Positions 37,201-47,555 of a stretch of 64,000 nucleotides of DNA are shown here, one piece after another. The stretch is from contig CM060848.1 of NCBI GenBank assembly GCA_030737835.1, positions 20,995,309 through 21,059,308 on the forward strand, given 5' to 3'. The notes under the pieces were generated by a model. That model saw only the letters and a list, made by a program, of their open reading frames with translations, was not told where the DNA came from and searched no databases. The translations under genes and the position numbers were made by a program. Source of the DNA: Acorus gramineus (Eukaryota > Streptophyta > Magnoliopsida > Acorales > Acoraceae). Within the stretch, counting starts at the first letter, position 1. Each line of letters starts with the position of its first letter.

Positions 37201-40200
37201 CTGCGATTCGGACTCCGCCGACCTCTGCTTTGGATGCGACTCCATCGTCCACGGCGCCAACTTCCTCGTCTCACGCCATCTTCGGCTCAGTTACCGCCCC
37301 TTCCGCCCAATCTACCGCTCCTACGACAATTCCACCTCCCTCGTCTTTCTACATCTCCTTGTGGTGGCGGAGCACCGACGACTCGTGGTGGCGGCGGCGC
37401 TGGAGGCAGTGGGTTCTTCGGGTTGGTTTTTTTAATTACGGGTTGGGTTCGGGTTAGAGTGCCCGGGTTGAAAATTGGGTTGGGTCGGGTTATGGTTGAG
37501 TAGCATGAATTTCGGGTTGGGTTCGGGTTGGGATCAACCCGAATCCAACCCGTCCAAGGTGCAACCCTACGGTGAACAGATACTGATGCAAGGCAGGAAA
37601 CTCTTAAATGATTTAATGAATTAGAAACGACATAAAGATTACCTTGGACAGACATTTTGATTTAATGTGATTCATAGTCAAGACTTTTATGTCAGAAAAT
37701 TTCAGAATGATGGCATCAAAGCTTAAGAACATCATAATCTACAATGGAATTTGTAAACCAATATTCTGAAACTGCCATTTGAGTAAGGTTCTCTTTATCC
37801 GTGTCAAGTTGATCAGAAAACAAAATAAATCCGATCAGAGCAAAATTAAATAAATATAGCAATCAGAATCAGTCAATGATGAGTAAGGTTCTCTTTAATG
37901 GATTAACACTGATTTTCAAATCTAATCAGACATCAGTTTGAGCATTATGAATTCCACTGCGTGGCGGGAAGTTTTGATATCCCACTCCTTCCATGGAATC
38001 AGAATTTGATGGCTATATGAACATGCAACCGTCCTCTGTTGAACATCTGCATTTCTTTAGTCTAACTTGAATTCTCAATATCAGAAATGCTACAACCAAT
38101 AAAAATTTATATGTCAAACGGGTTGGATCCATAGGCCATAGCTGAATGGTTGACAATAAATTACAACTAGAAGGTCCTAGGTTCAAATCTCACCACTTAC
38201 CTATCAAATATATATAGTGTGTGAAACTTTTTTCACGTTGGATAAAAATTAAATAAATACCTCCATCTACATTTCTCATAATAGTTCCACCAACTGGATC
38301 ATCTGTGTCATTAGATATCCCAGCCATCTTTAATGTCAGTGAGTTAGCCAGTCCCATATGACCATCCATCCGTGACAGCCAGACCTGCATGGTAGTATAG
38401 CATAAATTGAAAGAATGCAGTTTAAAAAATAAATGAATAAATTGAAAGAATGTAGGCATAATATTATATAGTAACTCTCAGTTATTCCTTATACAGGATT
38501 GTTAGGCGTGATATCATCAATCCAACAAGCAACAGGCAAATCGCCTCCCCAAACATCATTGTTCCAACCACCGCCCAATATCCAATCACCTTTCTGTGCA
38601 TCTGACATTGTGTAAAACATGAAAGAGATCAACTTGTTAGAAGACTCGAAGAGGAACTCAAGGAATAACAGAAATAGGAGACTTTCAGCAAGAGTTTACA
38701 TGGCACCTCCATGAAAGATGATATTGTAATGGGACAAGCCCCTGCATGCCAGTAAAACTAAAAAATGGTAACGTACAATGCAATTTGCTAGGATGTGCCC
38801 ATACTTGATTTATGATAAAATATTAAATTTGTTGGGTTTATGTCTCGCATTCCAATGTCTGGATACCAAGGAAGATGCAGCAAATGATGTTTTTTTTAAA
38901 ATTGGTGCCCCCAAAGTTTGATCCTTTGACCTCCTTTACAGAGAGGAAGGTGTCAGCCGACTTTTCCAAAGTTCAGTACGCTGCAGCAAAGGATGTTGGA
39001 GGGTTTGGGGGCACGGTCCCCTGGTTGGGTTTGAGGGTGGTAGCCCTTACTTAAATTTTCTTATCCTGTGTCATGTCATGTGTAATGGCACATTTGTAAA
39101 TTTTGTGTAATGTGGGAGGCATTGTTGTAATGTATCTGTGTAATTGTGCTATATATATATTCTTTTGTAAGGTAAGGTTTCTCTTACCACTGAGATATCA
39201 CGTAAGACAACTCTAGAGTTTTGAAAGGGGGAATCAAGTTTGTAGCCCTCACAGAGTCTAAAATCTAGAAAAATAACGAAAATTATCTCTCCCTCTTCGT
39301 GAATGTAGACAATATTTTGTTAAGCCACATAAATCTCTCGTGCTATTGTAATAGAGTATTTATTTTTCCTTCTTCTCTACTTTGATTCGCGGCCCTATTC
39401 ATTTCATTCAAGATGAAGTCTAAATGAAATCCACATATGACTACTATCAATTATGACCACCTCAAATATTTATTTATAAATTAAAACTATTTCAATGACT
39501 TTGAAAAGCTTAGTGAAATAATAAAGCAACACAATCAGGCGCATTCATCTATTATTTCACTCCAAATGCAGGCTCCTCAGTTCAAGCATCAAAGACTCAT
39601 CCAACCATACCAAGAAAATCATTCAATACCTTTCAAGGCTTCCTTAACCTTCCTTATGAACTCATCCCTACTTCTAACACTACGAAGCGCCACTCGTGCC
39701 ATCTGTCATCAGCAAGTAACATCAAATGCTGAACTTGACAATCAAAAATGAATTTACAAGAACTGAAATCATAACATTTTTTTTGCACTTTTCAACCTGC
39801 AAACCTCCTGAAATCAAATGCACGTGAGAATCGATGAACCCCGGGACCACAATCTTCCCGCCGACATCCAAAACCCGCGTCCCCCGACCAACGAAACCCT
39901 AAATCCACATTACAGAACAATGTCAGTTCACGACATCGAAACGGCGATAACAACAGCTGAGCTTCTTATAGAGGACCTGAATCGAAGCATAGCTTCCGAT
40001 GCCGACGATCCGGTCGTCCCGTACGGCCATGGCTTCCGCGGAAGGAAGCGAGGGGTCGCTCGTGTGTATCGTCGCGTTCGTTATCACTAGATCGGCCGGA
40101 GGTGCTCGTCGGAGGGGGAGGGACTGTGGATTGAAGTGGAGGAGGGAAGCCACGACTGCGGCGGTGACGGCGGCGAGGAGGGCGAGGGTGTTAAAACCCA

Positions 40201-40210
40201 CGCCCGCCAT
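31210..40210 (-). CDS. LAF3/YtcJ-type amidohydrolase
   Basis: Metal-dependent hydrolase of the amidohydrolase superfamily; the closest characterised relative is Arabidopsis LAF3, a phytochrome A signalling component. Substrate unknown. Fourteen exons join at consistent GT-AG sites to 573 aa: 39977-40210, 39797-39898, 39630-39702, 38495-38601, 38261-38384, 36144-36338, 35966-36051, 34008-34115, 33717-33812, 33526-33624, 33321-33395, 32124-32255, 31884-31999, 31210-31384. Residues 8-27 form a hydrophobic segment, suggesting a membrane anchor or signal. The metal motif FIDSHVH (H103, H105), AIHAIGD (H379), IEHAQH (H411) and FGSDWP (D475) are present, as is GVTTVIDFG, so the enzyme looks intact. 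Introns hold an hAT element with a B-box fragment, a LINE, an LTR and a SINE. Length matches LAF3. Assignment to family is firm; light-signalling role is inference. Confidence 0.95.
34970..35720 (-). mobile_element. LINE fragment in intron 7 of the amidohydrolase gene
   Basis: On the minus strand, in several broken frames, it encodes the zinc-finger reverse-transcriptase C-terminal region of plant LINEs: [14 protein letters not shown], then [13 protein letters not shown] and [12 protein letters not shown] near 35150-35330, with more ORF2-like sequence up to 35700. Frameshifts and stops show it is dead. It has the same orientation as the host gene. The left edge near the C-run at 34960 is approximate. 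Confidence 0.65.
36767..37569. mobile_element. Non-autonomous hAT element carrying a B-box gene fragment
   Basis: Terminal inverted repeats TCGGGTTGTAACTT (36767) and TAGGGTTGCACCTT (inverted, 37556-37569) match at 11 of 14 positions. The element is flanked by a perfect 8-bp duplication, CGGTGAAC (36759-36766 and 37570-37577). Subterminal regions on both sides are packed with CGGGTT and AACCCG motifs, as in plant hAT elements. The centre is unlike the ends: it holds a TATA box and the start of a B-box gene. It lies in intron 5 of the LAF3-like gene. No transposase is encoded. Confidence 0.85.
37157..37435 (+). pseudogene. Captured B-box zinc-finger fragment (BBX class V type)
   Basis: ORF of 92 aa starting [16 protein letters not shown]. 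Residues 5-43 are a complete B-box: CELC, C16, LCFGC, then the [12 protein letters not shown] block. This pattern is closest to the single-B-box class V proteins (BBX30/31, the miP1 microproteins, and BBX32) that modulate photomorphogenesis. After HLR the expected cysteine-containing segment is lost and the frame runs into a novel tail rich in V, L and A, ending in the hAT subterminal repeats; the alternative frames read Gly- or Trp-rich. A TATAAAAA at 37073 and a T/A-rich leader sit 77 bp upstream, so promoter and leader may have been captured too. It is antisense to the host gene. Expression is unknown; it may be a relic or an intact B-box microprotein. Confidence 0.7.
38125..38225 (+). mobile_element. 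SINE-like element in intron 5
   Basis: A-box TAGCTGAATGG and B-box GGTTCAAATCTC at tRNA-like spacing, followed by ACCTATCAAATATATA and an A/T-rich tail. It cannot be a working tRNA gene: the arms do not pair properly. Confidence 0.55.
38990..39395 (+). mobile_element. Solo LTR-like sequence in intron 3
   Basis: The right part, 39288-39345, has the order CTCTTCGTGAATGTAGAC, TTGTTAAGCCACATAAATCT, CGTG, typical of Copia LTR R-U5 regions, and TGTTGGAGGGTTTGGGGG near 38994 resembles an LTR start. I did not find a 5-bp target duplication, so the borders are approximate. Confidence 0.5.
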
Positions 40211-40265
40211 GAGAGCGGAGAGGGAGTGAGAATATCAATTACAGGGGACGACAGTTTCTGATATA

Positions 40266-40445
40266 GGAAAAGCTAGGGGGTCGGCCCGGCCCGTTAAAAT
40301 TGGGCCCAGGCCCGCGGGCCTGCTTGGCCAGCGGACCGGCCGGCCTTGCACGTGGCAAAAAAACAAAGTCCAGGCCCTGCCCACGGCCTTGGGCCTGAAC
40401 GGGCCCACGGGCCGGGCTTAGATTCGAGCCCACGGGCTCAGATTC
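40266..40445. mobile_element. GC-rich hAT-type terminal fragment at the amidohydrolase start
   Basis: Begins TAGGGGGTCGGCCCGG and is packed with GGGCCC, GGCCCG and CGGGCC motifs in both orientations, as in subterminal regions of some plant hAT elements. It stops abruptly into AT-rich DNA. It begins only 55 bp upstream of the amidohydrolase ATG, so it lies in the promoter or 5'UTR. The matching other end was not found. Confidence 0.45.
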
Positions 40446-42600
40446 TAAACATTTTATTTCTTTTGATTTTTTAATTTTAATTTGTTTATTTGTATATAAT
40501 GTTAAAATAACACAAAATTTAAAGTATAATGTTAAAAAAAATATTTATATCTATTGAATTTTAAATGAATTAATTATTTGAAAGAATAAATAACTACATG
40601 TATCAACTAGGTTAGCACTTACATAAACATCAATAATTTATATAATTAAACCACAATTCAAATAAAAATTACATGTTACTCATTTATTAGATTGCCCCCG
40701 CGTAATATTGTACAACATGATAATTGAGGATGAACAAAATATTGATGTAATAGACTTCAATTATGATGTTATGGGAGAGAGATCCCCTTTATCAGTTGTA
40801 TTCATTTAATGTCATAAGAAATAGGGCAACCCATTTTCAACTCCAATCATACTTAGTTGAGCACTTGTGGCAACTACACTAGGAATAATAGAAACTAGTA
40901 ACTTTGAATTCAGTATTGCATTAAATATTTTATATGTAACATTTATAGAATTTAAAAGTATTTTTTATGTTTATTATTGTTATTGAATACTCAATTGAGA
41001 TTATCCTGGATGACATTTGGTAATGTAATTTGATATTGTTAACTCACAATCATAATAACACTAATAAGTTCATAATAGGAATAAGAGAACACACACAAAA
41101 AAAGTGTACATACTCCTAACAAAAATTGAAACAAAGAACACATTTAAAGAAGATAAAAACTACATATTTATTTACTGATGCATTTTTTCAAACACCCCAT
41201 GTGCACTATTCAAAACAAATTAATGAAGTTCAAACAATAATGTATTTCAAGTTATTTGAACTTCAAATTCAATTTACAAATCATAAAATCTGATTCGCTT
41301 TTTCTCATCCGAGAAAAAAAAAAAAGATATTAGGGCAGGGGAACATAGCACCACCAAGAAGAAACAATGAACACAACAAAGAATCCTCATCTAATACAGC
41401 CAACCATTTATAATGGTTGGAACTTTCAAACAATAATAAAAAAATCATATGCATAGCAAAGACTCTCGCCCCCTCCAATGAGTCAAAATGGAACCCCTTT
41501 CAAATCGGGGGTATGTTTGGAGAAGTGACGTAGAGGCTTGTTGAAGATGCTCTTATATATATACACGTGCTGTTTATAATTTTTTTTTTTTTTTCATCTA
41601 GATTCACTTTTTGGTTCATGCGTATAAAATAATAGAACATAAATATTTAAAATTTTCTTATTAAATAATCTCATACACATAATATAAATCTAATTACTTA
41701 TTGATATCACAACTTTGTAATAACACACTTAATAATTAAATAAATAAAATCATATTATATGATTAACTAAAAAATAATCTCTTGAAATAAGTTACATGAC
41801 ACATGATATTTAAATGTCAAAATAAAACATTTTTTAACAACATATATGAATTATTATTATTTTTATTATTAGTAATTAATTGAGAGATTAAAGGTTTTTT
41901 TTTTTTTATAGAATGCCACAAAATTGGTGTGTTTTGATTCCATCATATTGGTCACATGCTTTGGTTTTTAATAGTTAGATCCACATATTCTTTTGATAAA
42001 GTATCACTCTAAACAGATACATTTTTTCTTGTATTAAGATCAGATCGAGTTGAGGTTTGGTTGGAACAGACAAGGTTCATCTAGTTCAACCCGAGTCTCT
42101 TTATTGAATAAAATATTAATATTACGCACATTCATTCTTTTCTTGTTCCCTTATTTTTTTCACTGCTTTTTCCTCCTTTAGTTGTAATCATAAATCACTC
42201 TTTTTCAGATCTTTTGCACTATTCTTTTAAGGATATGAAGGGACTTCAATTGCTTAAAGGGACCCATTTTCAATCCATGCTTGTATTAATTCATTATAAA
42301 AAGTAAACATTATCTGATAAGATATATCCTTTTTTTTTATATAAAAGATGAATTATGTATTATAATTTTTTTTTAATGATATATTATTATAAAAATGCAT
42401 GTGTTTAACGAGATATATTGGGTAAAAAAAATGATTATGTAACAATGTTTACCATTATTTGCACCTCGAGAACATTTTACACATCCTTGGAGTTATCATT
42501 TACATTAACACAAGGGTGTGCAAAATAATTTTAGGGATGCAAATAAAGTGCTATTCGATTACACAATTTGACCCAAATTTTACCAACACAAACCTAAGGG
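40446..42600. other. AT-rich intergenic region
   Basis: Very AT-rich, no gene recognised. GAAGATGCTCTTA near 41540 resembles one end of a GAGCATCTTC-type MITE. Confidence 0.5.
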
Positions 42601-43165
42601 CACTGTTACACTAGTTTTTTTTTTTACAGTCCAAAATACAATCCCATATATCTTGTTAGAAATCTAGTGAATTATATATCTCATTAGACGAAGTAAATAC
42701 CTCATTAAATATTTTCTTGCATTAACTAAAAATGGGTTTATTCAACTCGAAATAGAGCGATATACACTTTTTTGTTATCAAAACATATACATCATTAGAA
42801 GATATTTACTATTTAAAAAAAGTAAAATATAAACATGTGTGATTTGTGTTTTGATTGGTAAAAATGACTGTGTCTAACATTTTTCAAAGAGTGCTGTTAC
42901 ACTAAGTTTTTTTTAGTCAAAAACACAGTCTTATACAGAACATTAAAAATTTAATGAAACATATACCTCGTTAGATGTATATACCACATTAGATATTTTC
43001 TTACACTTACTAAAAATGAGTTCATTCAACTCGAAATGAAACGATATACAATTTTTATAAAAGCATATACCTCATTAGATGATGTTTACTATTTTTTAAA
43101 AAATAAAAAACGTGTGAGGTCTAAGTTTTGGTCGGTGAATGTGACGGATGAGTGTAACATTTTTC
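42601..43165 (+). mobile_element. Two tandem MITEs with TGTTACACT ends
   Basis: Copy A (about 42601-42887) and copy B (about 42891-43165) start CTGTTACACTA and end TGTAACATTTTTC or a variant, an inverted pair. Shared inner blocks: TTCATTCAACTCGAAAT, CGATATACA, CATATACCTCATTAGA, ATGTTTACTATTT, TTTTGGTCGGTGAATGTGAC-like. Two more copies in the opposite orientation lie at 46185-46474 and 62344-62621. Copy B ends about 20 bp before the RPS28 promoter elements. Confidence 0.7.
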
Positions 43166-43184
43166 TTTTCCAAAACCTAACCAT

Positions 43185-43353
43185 ACCCGTTCCACGGCCC
43201 ACTCTGACTCAACCCGTTCCACGGCCCATAAACAACTGACTAGGGATCCGAAACCCAGGCTCTATAAAAGAACGTTTAACGAGAATACATTAGCTCCACT
43301 TCAAACAGGCGCCGACATATCTGCAGGAGCAAAAACTAGGGTTTCTCTTCCAG
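43185..43353 (+). promoter_or_regulatory. RPS28 promoter and leader exon
   Basis: Two site II motifs (GGCCCA at 43196 and 43223) lie inside a short direct repeat, CCGTTCCACGGCCCA. A TATA box, TATAAAAG, is at 43263 and a telo-box (TAGGGTTT, reverse of AAACCCTA) at 43337. Site II plus telo-box is the standard pairing in plant ribosomal-protein promoters and drives growth-linked expression. The leader exon probably runs from about 43290 to 43353, where CAG is followed by GT. Confidence 0.8.
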
Positions 43354-45700
43354 GTCCGCCCCTCTCTCTCTCTCTCCTGCAGATCTTCGATAAAATCTGA
43401 AATTTTTTTCTTCCGATCTCTGATTTGCTGTATTCACTGCTTGAAATCGACGGAAACGGTTGAGATTCTTGAATTTTTGTTCGTTCTAGATCGTTAGGGT
43501 TTGCCGTCTGTCGATCTGTAAATATCATTCGTTTCTGAGTCGAACAGGAAAAATCAAACCATGCATATGCATCTCTGACTAGAAACCTCAACCAGACATA
43601 TAGTCAGGTGTTTATCAGTATCTTCGGATCGATTATGGTAGATGCCGTTACATGTCTGGTACATTGAGAAAAGAGAAGTAGAACCAAAGGGACAAGTTTT
43701 TTGTCCAATTTGTTGGATGTCTCTTGAAGGTGTCCATCGTTGCCGCATAATCTGTGCTCATGATTGTGTGTGCTACATCTGGATTCCACATTTATTATTA
43801 TTAGGTTTGAAGGAAAGTCAGGGATTATGGGTCAAAATAAAATTGATGGAAAAAAATCATTTTCCCTTTGATTAGTTTTTTTGTTGTTGTTTTTGCATGT
43901 GATGTAAAGTGACAAAAATAAAAATGGTTGTTTGTGCTTGCGATAGGAAGTGAAAGAAACTTAAAATATATCTTCACTTTTGCTCCTGTGAAGATGGAAA
44001 ATATTTTCTCCGTTTGTTGGAAATAAACACCAGTTTTTAAGTGGTTAAAAGGAAATTTTTAACTCTTATCATTTTCCACAAGTCTCCCACACGCACAAAC
44101 ACACCCTTGGTTTTGTTTTTTTTCCTGCATTAAATGTTGTTTACTTATTCTTTGGTCCTGATTAATTTTGAACCCCTGAATATGAAATTTGAAGCATACT
44201 CATCCTATTGATTCAGTTGGTGATTGTTTGCAATTTTCATCAGGACTAGCAATTGCATATTTTAGCTCAAATTCGGATTAATTGCATTGATCTGTCACAT
44301 TTGTTTCTTTCTGCCATGTTGACTGTCTTTTATTTGTAAACAACTTCAAAATAATGATCTTGATGATTGCTTCTGATACCTGTCATCAAATATTTGACCA
44401 TGAAATGCATTTATTTTCTCAATTTTTTAGTATAAGCGCACCAATTCTGGAATAATTGCTTAAATCAAAGCCTATCTTGTCATTTTCTGTCCATGATGAA
44501 AGCTAGAGGAGCCAAAAAACATTTACAGCCATTTATTAATGGGTTTTTACAATTTTTTTTTTTAAAAAAAGGGGTCTACATAATGTGAGAAACACATGGT
44601 TTTAGAGTTTTGAGGACACGCGTTGTTGCATATCCAACACTGGTCAGAATTCATGGTTGAATCCAAAACTCTATATGAATCACCCAAATAAATTGATAAA
44701 ATTTATGAAATGTTTTTGCCTAAAAAATAATCATCAAACAGCTGATTGGACACACAATGAGTTCTGTAAATAAGCCGAGGGGGGTTTTTCTCATGAATTG
44801 GGTTCCATTTGCTACTCATGCATATCAGCATTAAATGATTTAGCTAACAACTAAAACTTCATGTTAACCCACTTAGTTAATTAAAAATCACCCACCATAA
44901 ACTCTTAAAAACTGAATGGGGCAGCTGCTTCTTAAAGAATGACATGTTTCTCGCCTGAGCAGTGTATATAAACGGAAAACAATGTATATGCATAGTTTTT
45001 AGTGTGCATATATCTTGGACTAGAAATGTGTGATTTTTCAAGTTTACAGTGTTCCTCGATCAGACATAGTCAGGTGTTTATCTTCAGATCTTTTATGGTA
45101 GAGACCGTTACATGTCTGGTACATTGAGAAAAGAGAAATAGAACCAAATGGGCAAGTTCTTTGCCCATTTTGTTGGATGTCTCTTGACGGTGTCCATCGT
45201 TGCCACATAATCTTTGCTCTTGACTATGTGTGCTACATCTGGATTCCATATTTATTTTTAGTAGTTTTTATTGTATTTTATATAAATTCAGTTTATTTAG
45301 GTCCTGATGGGGTTTGTTAGATTTGTTCAATGTTAAATAATGGGAACAATAAATTTGGTTTTTGTCCAATATATTTATTTGTTATGCTTATATTTGTTTC
45401 CATTCATTTCCACGAAAGGAATACCTTTTTTATAGGATAATTTTTCTTAAAAATGATCCTCTCCTCACATCAATAACAAATATGGCCTGAATTGGCATGC
45501 CATTTCAACGTTCTTGTTAGAGGTCATACCGGTGAATCTTCTTGCTGGCTATTTACAAAGCATTAGATGGTTATTCTTGGATTGTTATAATGGACTGTTG
45601 TCTAGCGGGGGGCAATTTAATCTGCCACTCTATTTCATAACAACACGTGCCATTGTTTTACCACGATATATGTTCACCACTACTTGGTTTCTATTTCCAG
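43354..45700 (+). other. 5'UTR intron of RPS28
   Basis: Starts with GT after CCAG at 43353 and ends TTTCTATTTCCAG at 45700, 13 bp before the RPS28 ATG. At 2347 bp it is long for such a small gene. It contains a duplicated ~196-bp segment with a RING-like reading frame, and otherwise T-rich intron sequence. The donor assignment is an inference. Confidence 0.65.
43593..45257 (+). repeat. Duplicated RING-like segment in the RPS28 leader intron
   Basis: Copy 1 (43593-43790) and copy 2 (45062-45257) share long identical blocks such as CCGTTACATGTCTGGTACAT and GGTGTCCATCGTTGCC. From the shared PLHVWYIEKRE onward both copies stay open in the same frame for about 50 codons. Copy 1 has CPIC, then C, C, CAH and VC spaced like a RING finger; copy 2 keeps CPFC but loses the CAH residues. 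Function unknown; it may be a captured exon or chance. Confidence 0.6.
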
Positions 45701-45712
45701 GTTGAGTGAAGC

Positions 45713-45910
45713 ATGGATACTCAAGTGAAGCTAGCAATAGTGGTGAAGGTGATGGGAAGAACAGGATCAAGAGGACAGGTGACACAGGTGAGGGTCAAAT
45801 TCTTGGACGACCAGAACCGTCTGATCATGAGGAACGTGAAGGGACCGGTTCGGGAGGGTGATGTCCTTACCCTGCTTGAGTCTGAGAGGGAAGCAAGGAG
45901 GCTTCGATAA
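45713..45910 (+). CDS. RPS28: 40S ribosomal protein S28 (eS28)
   Basis: Small-subunit cytosolic ribosomal protein near the mRNA exit channel. One uninterrupted 65-residue coding exon: [20 protein letters not shown] at the start, then the [20 protein letters not shown] core and the invariant C-terminal [10 protein letters not shown]. Length and sequence are as expected for plants, with no missing region. The ATG is 13 bp after the acceptor of a long leader intron. Upstream promoter elements (site II, telo-box, TATA at 43185-43344) fit a translation-machinery gene. 3'UTR probably runs to about 46080. MITE copies of one family sit just upstream and downstream. Confidence 0.98.
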   Translation: MDTQVKLAIVVKVMGRTGSRGQVTQVRVKFLDDQNRLIMRNVKGPVREGDVLTLLESEREARRLR

Positions 45911-46184
45911 TCGACCTCCCTCTCGTTTGCTAGTCATTGTGAGATTTATCTGGAATCGTCTTACTGATGATTCATGTTTTATTTTTTTGGTCTCAGGCTT
46001 TTGGGCTTTGATGTAGAAGTTGTTTTTGACTTTTGTCATTCTGGATGAGTATGAATGAATTTATGTTCTAGTATGAAAGAATCAAAAATATGTTTTATTT
46101 GCTGGTCTCATCAGCATCTCCTGATTTTTTTTGATGACATATCTGTATGAGGTTTATCATTTCTGATATCTGCAAGAAGAATAT

Positions 46185-46474
46185 AGTGTAACATTTTTCT
46201 TTTGGAAAATGTTAGATTCAGTCACATTTATCAATCAAAACTTAGATCTTCCATATATTTTTTTAAAAAAAAATTATAAACATCATTAACATCTAATGAA
46301 GTATATAATTTGATAAAAAGTGCATATCATTTTTTTAAATTGAATGAATTCATTTTTAATAAGTGTAAGAAAATATTTAATGTGGTATATATAACATATA
46401 TTTTTAGATTTCTAACGTGGTAAATAGGACAATGTTCTGTTGGATTGAGAAAAAAATTGAGTGTAACATTACTC
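46185..46474 (-). mobile_element. MITE with TGTTACACT ends, opposite orientation
   Basis: Starts AGTGTAACATTTTTC, has CAATCAAAACTTAGATC and CATCTAATGAAGTATATA, and ends TTGAGTGTAACATTACTC. It is the reverse complement of the copies at 42601-43165 and lies about 100 bp after the RPS28 3'UTR. Confidence 0.65.
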
Positions 46475-46479
46475 TTCTT

Positions 46480-47550
46480 TTTAATTGTTCCGTTGGATTC
46501 AGTCCGCCTATTTATATTGTTCAAAATTTCAATGTAACAAGAAATGGAAATGGAGTGTTCAATAAAAAAAAAAAATACTGGTTGGTTTCCCAATATTGTT
46601 CTATGATAGAGTTTCTGTCTCTCTCTCACTCACACACCAACCTCTCTATTTAACCAAAAAAAAATTACCATTCTTTTCAAGTATTTTTGTTTGGGGCCTA
46701 TATTAACAATAATTACAGGTTTAGAAGTAAAATTCTTCCTTCCCTGGACTTATGTGAAAGCATAAATCTAGCATGAAATGTCTAGATATGATAATATAAA
46801 TAGAGAATTTTAAATGTAATTTTTCTAACTGTTCTATATTATTATGTATTAGCCCTCATTTGGGTAGGACATATGCTATTGTAGGATTGCTAACTATTCT
46901 CGTATAGATGAAGAATAAATTCTTTTTTGTTTACTTGTGTTTTTTTAATTATTCTAGTTGAAAAACATAATAAAGATTTTGTTCTTAGATTGACCATGAA
47001 TAAGTTGTGAATAAAATACAAATAATATGTGGATAACAATTTATAAAAGAAAAAAAAAGGATTTAATATGTATGTTATGTGATTTATAAAAGGTGATAAC
47101 ATGTGATTTGATATAATAATCCTTGTACACCAGTAAAATAGATTGAATAGAATAACACAAATGAGAATTAAGAATGAACGCCAAACGGATTCTCGGTCCC
47201 TAATCCATAAATTTTGGTTGTACCTAAAAACATTGTAAAAAGCGCTAGGCTACACAGTGTTTAATCTAGTCATAATCAGATAAAACTCAACTAGATGCAA
47301 TATCATGTAAGGAAAATAAACAATGCACCCAGTTGATTAAATTTCTGCTTTAGAGAATAGACCCACACAGAATATGCTGTCACATTACATAATTTATAAT
47401 TATATCTTCTGATAAATATTTTACAAACATATAATAACCAAAGTTCTAGCTACATTCTCATCATTTCATGAAGCTATTATTTCCGGAACATTTCTACAAC
47501 ATAAAGCTATAACAAGACCTGTACATGTGATGGGAGGGAGACAACTGAGC
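46480..47550. other. Intergenic region between RPS28 and the HAD gene
   Basis: AT-rich, no gene seen. The last part, next to 47556, should hold the 3'UTR and terminator of the HAD gene. Confidence 0.5.
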
Positions 47551-47555
47551 TCTTC

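Noticed and set aside
38125..38225. Possible tRNA gene
   Set aside because: A- and B-box motifs are present but no cloverleaf forms; better explained as a SINE.
43554..43789. Minus-strand frames opposite the RING-like segment
   Set aside because: Not kept in the second copy; the plus-strand frame is the one that stays open in both.
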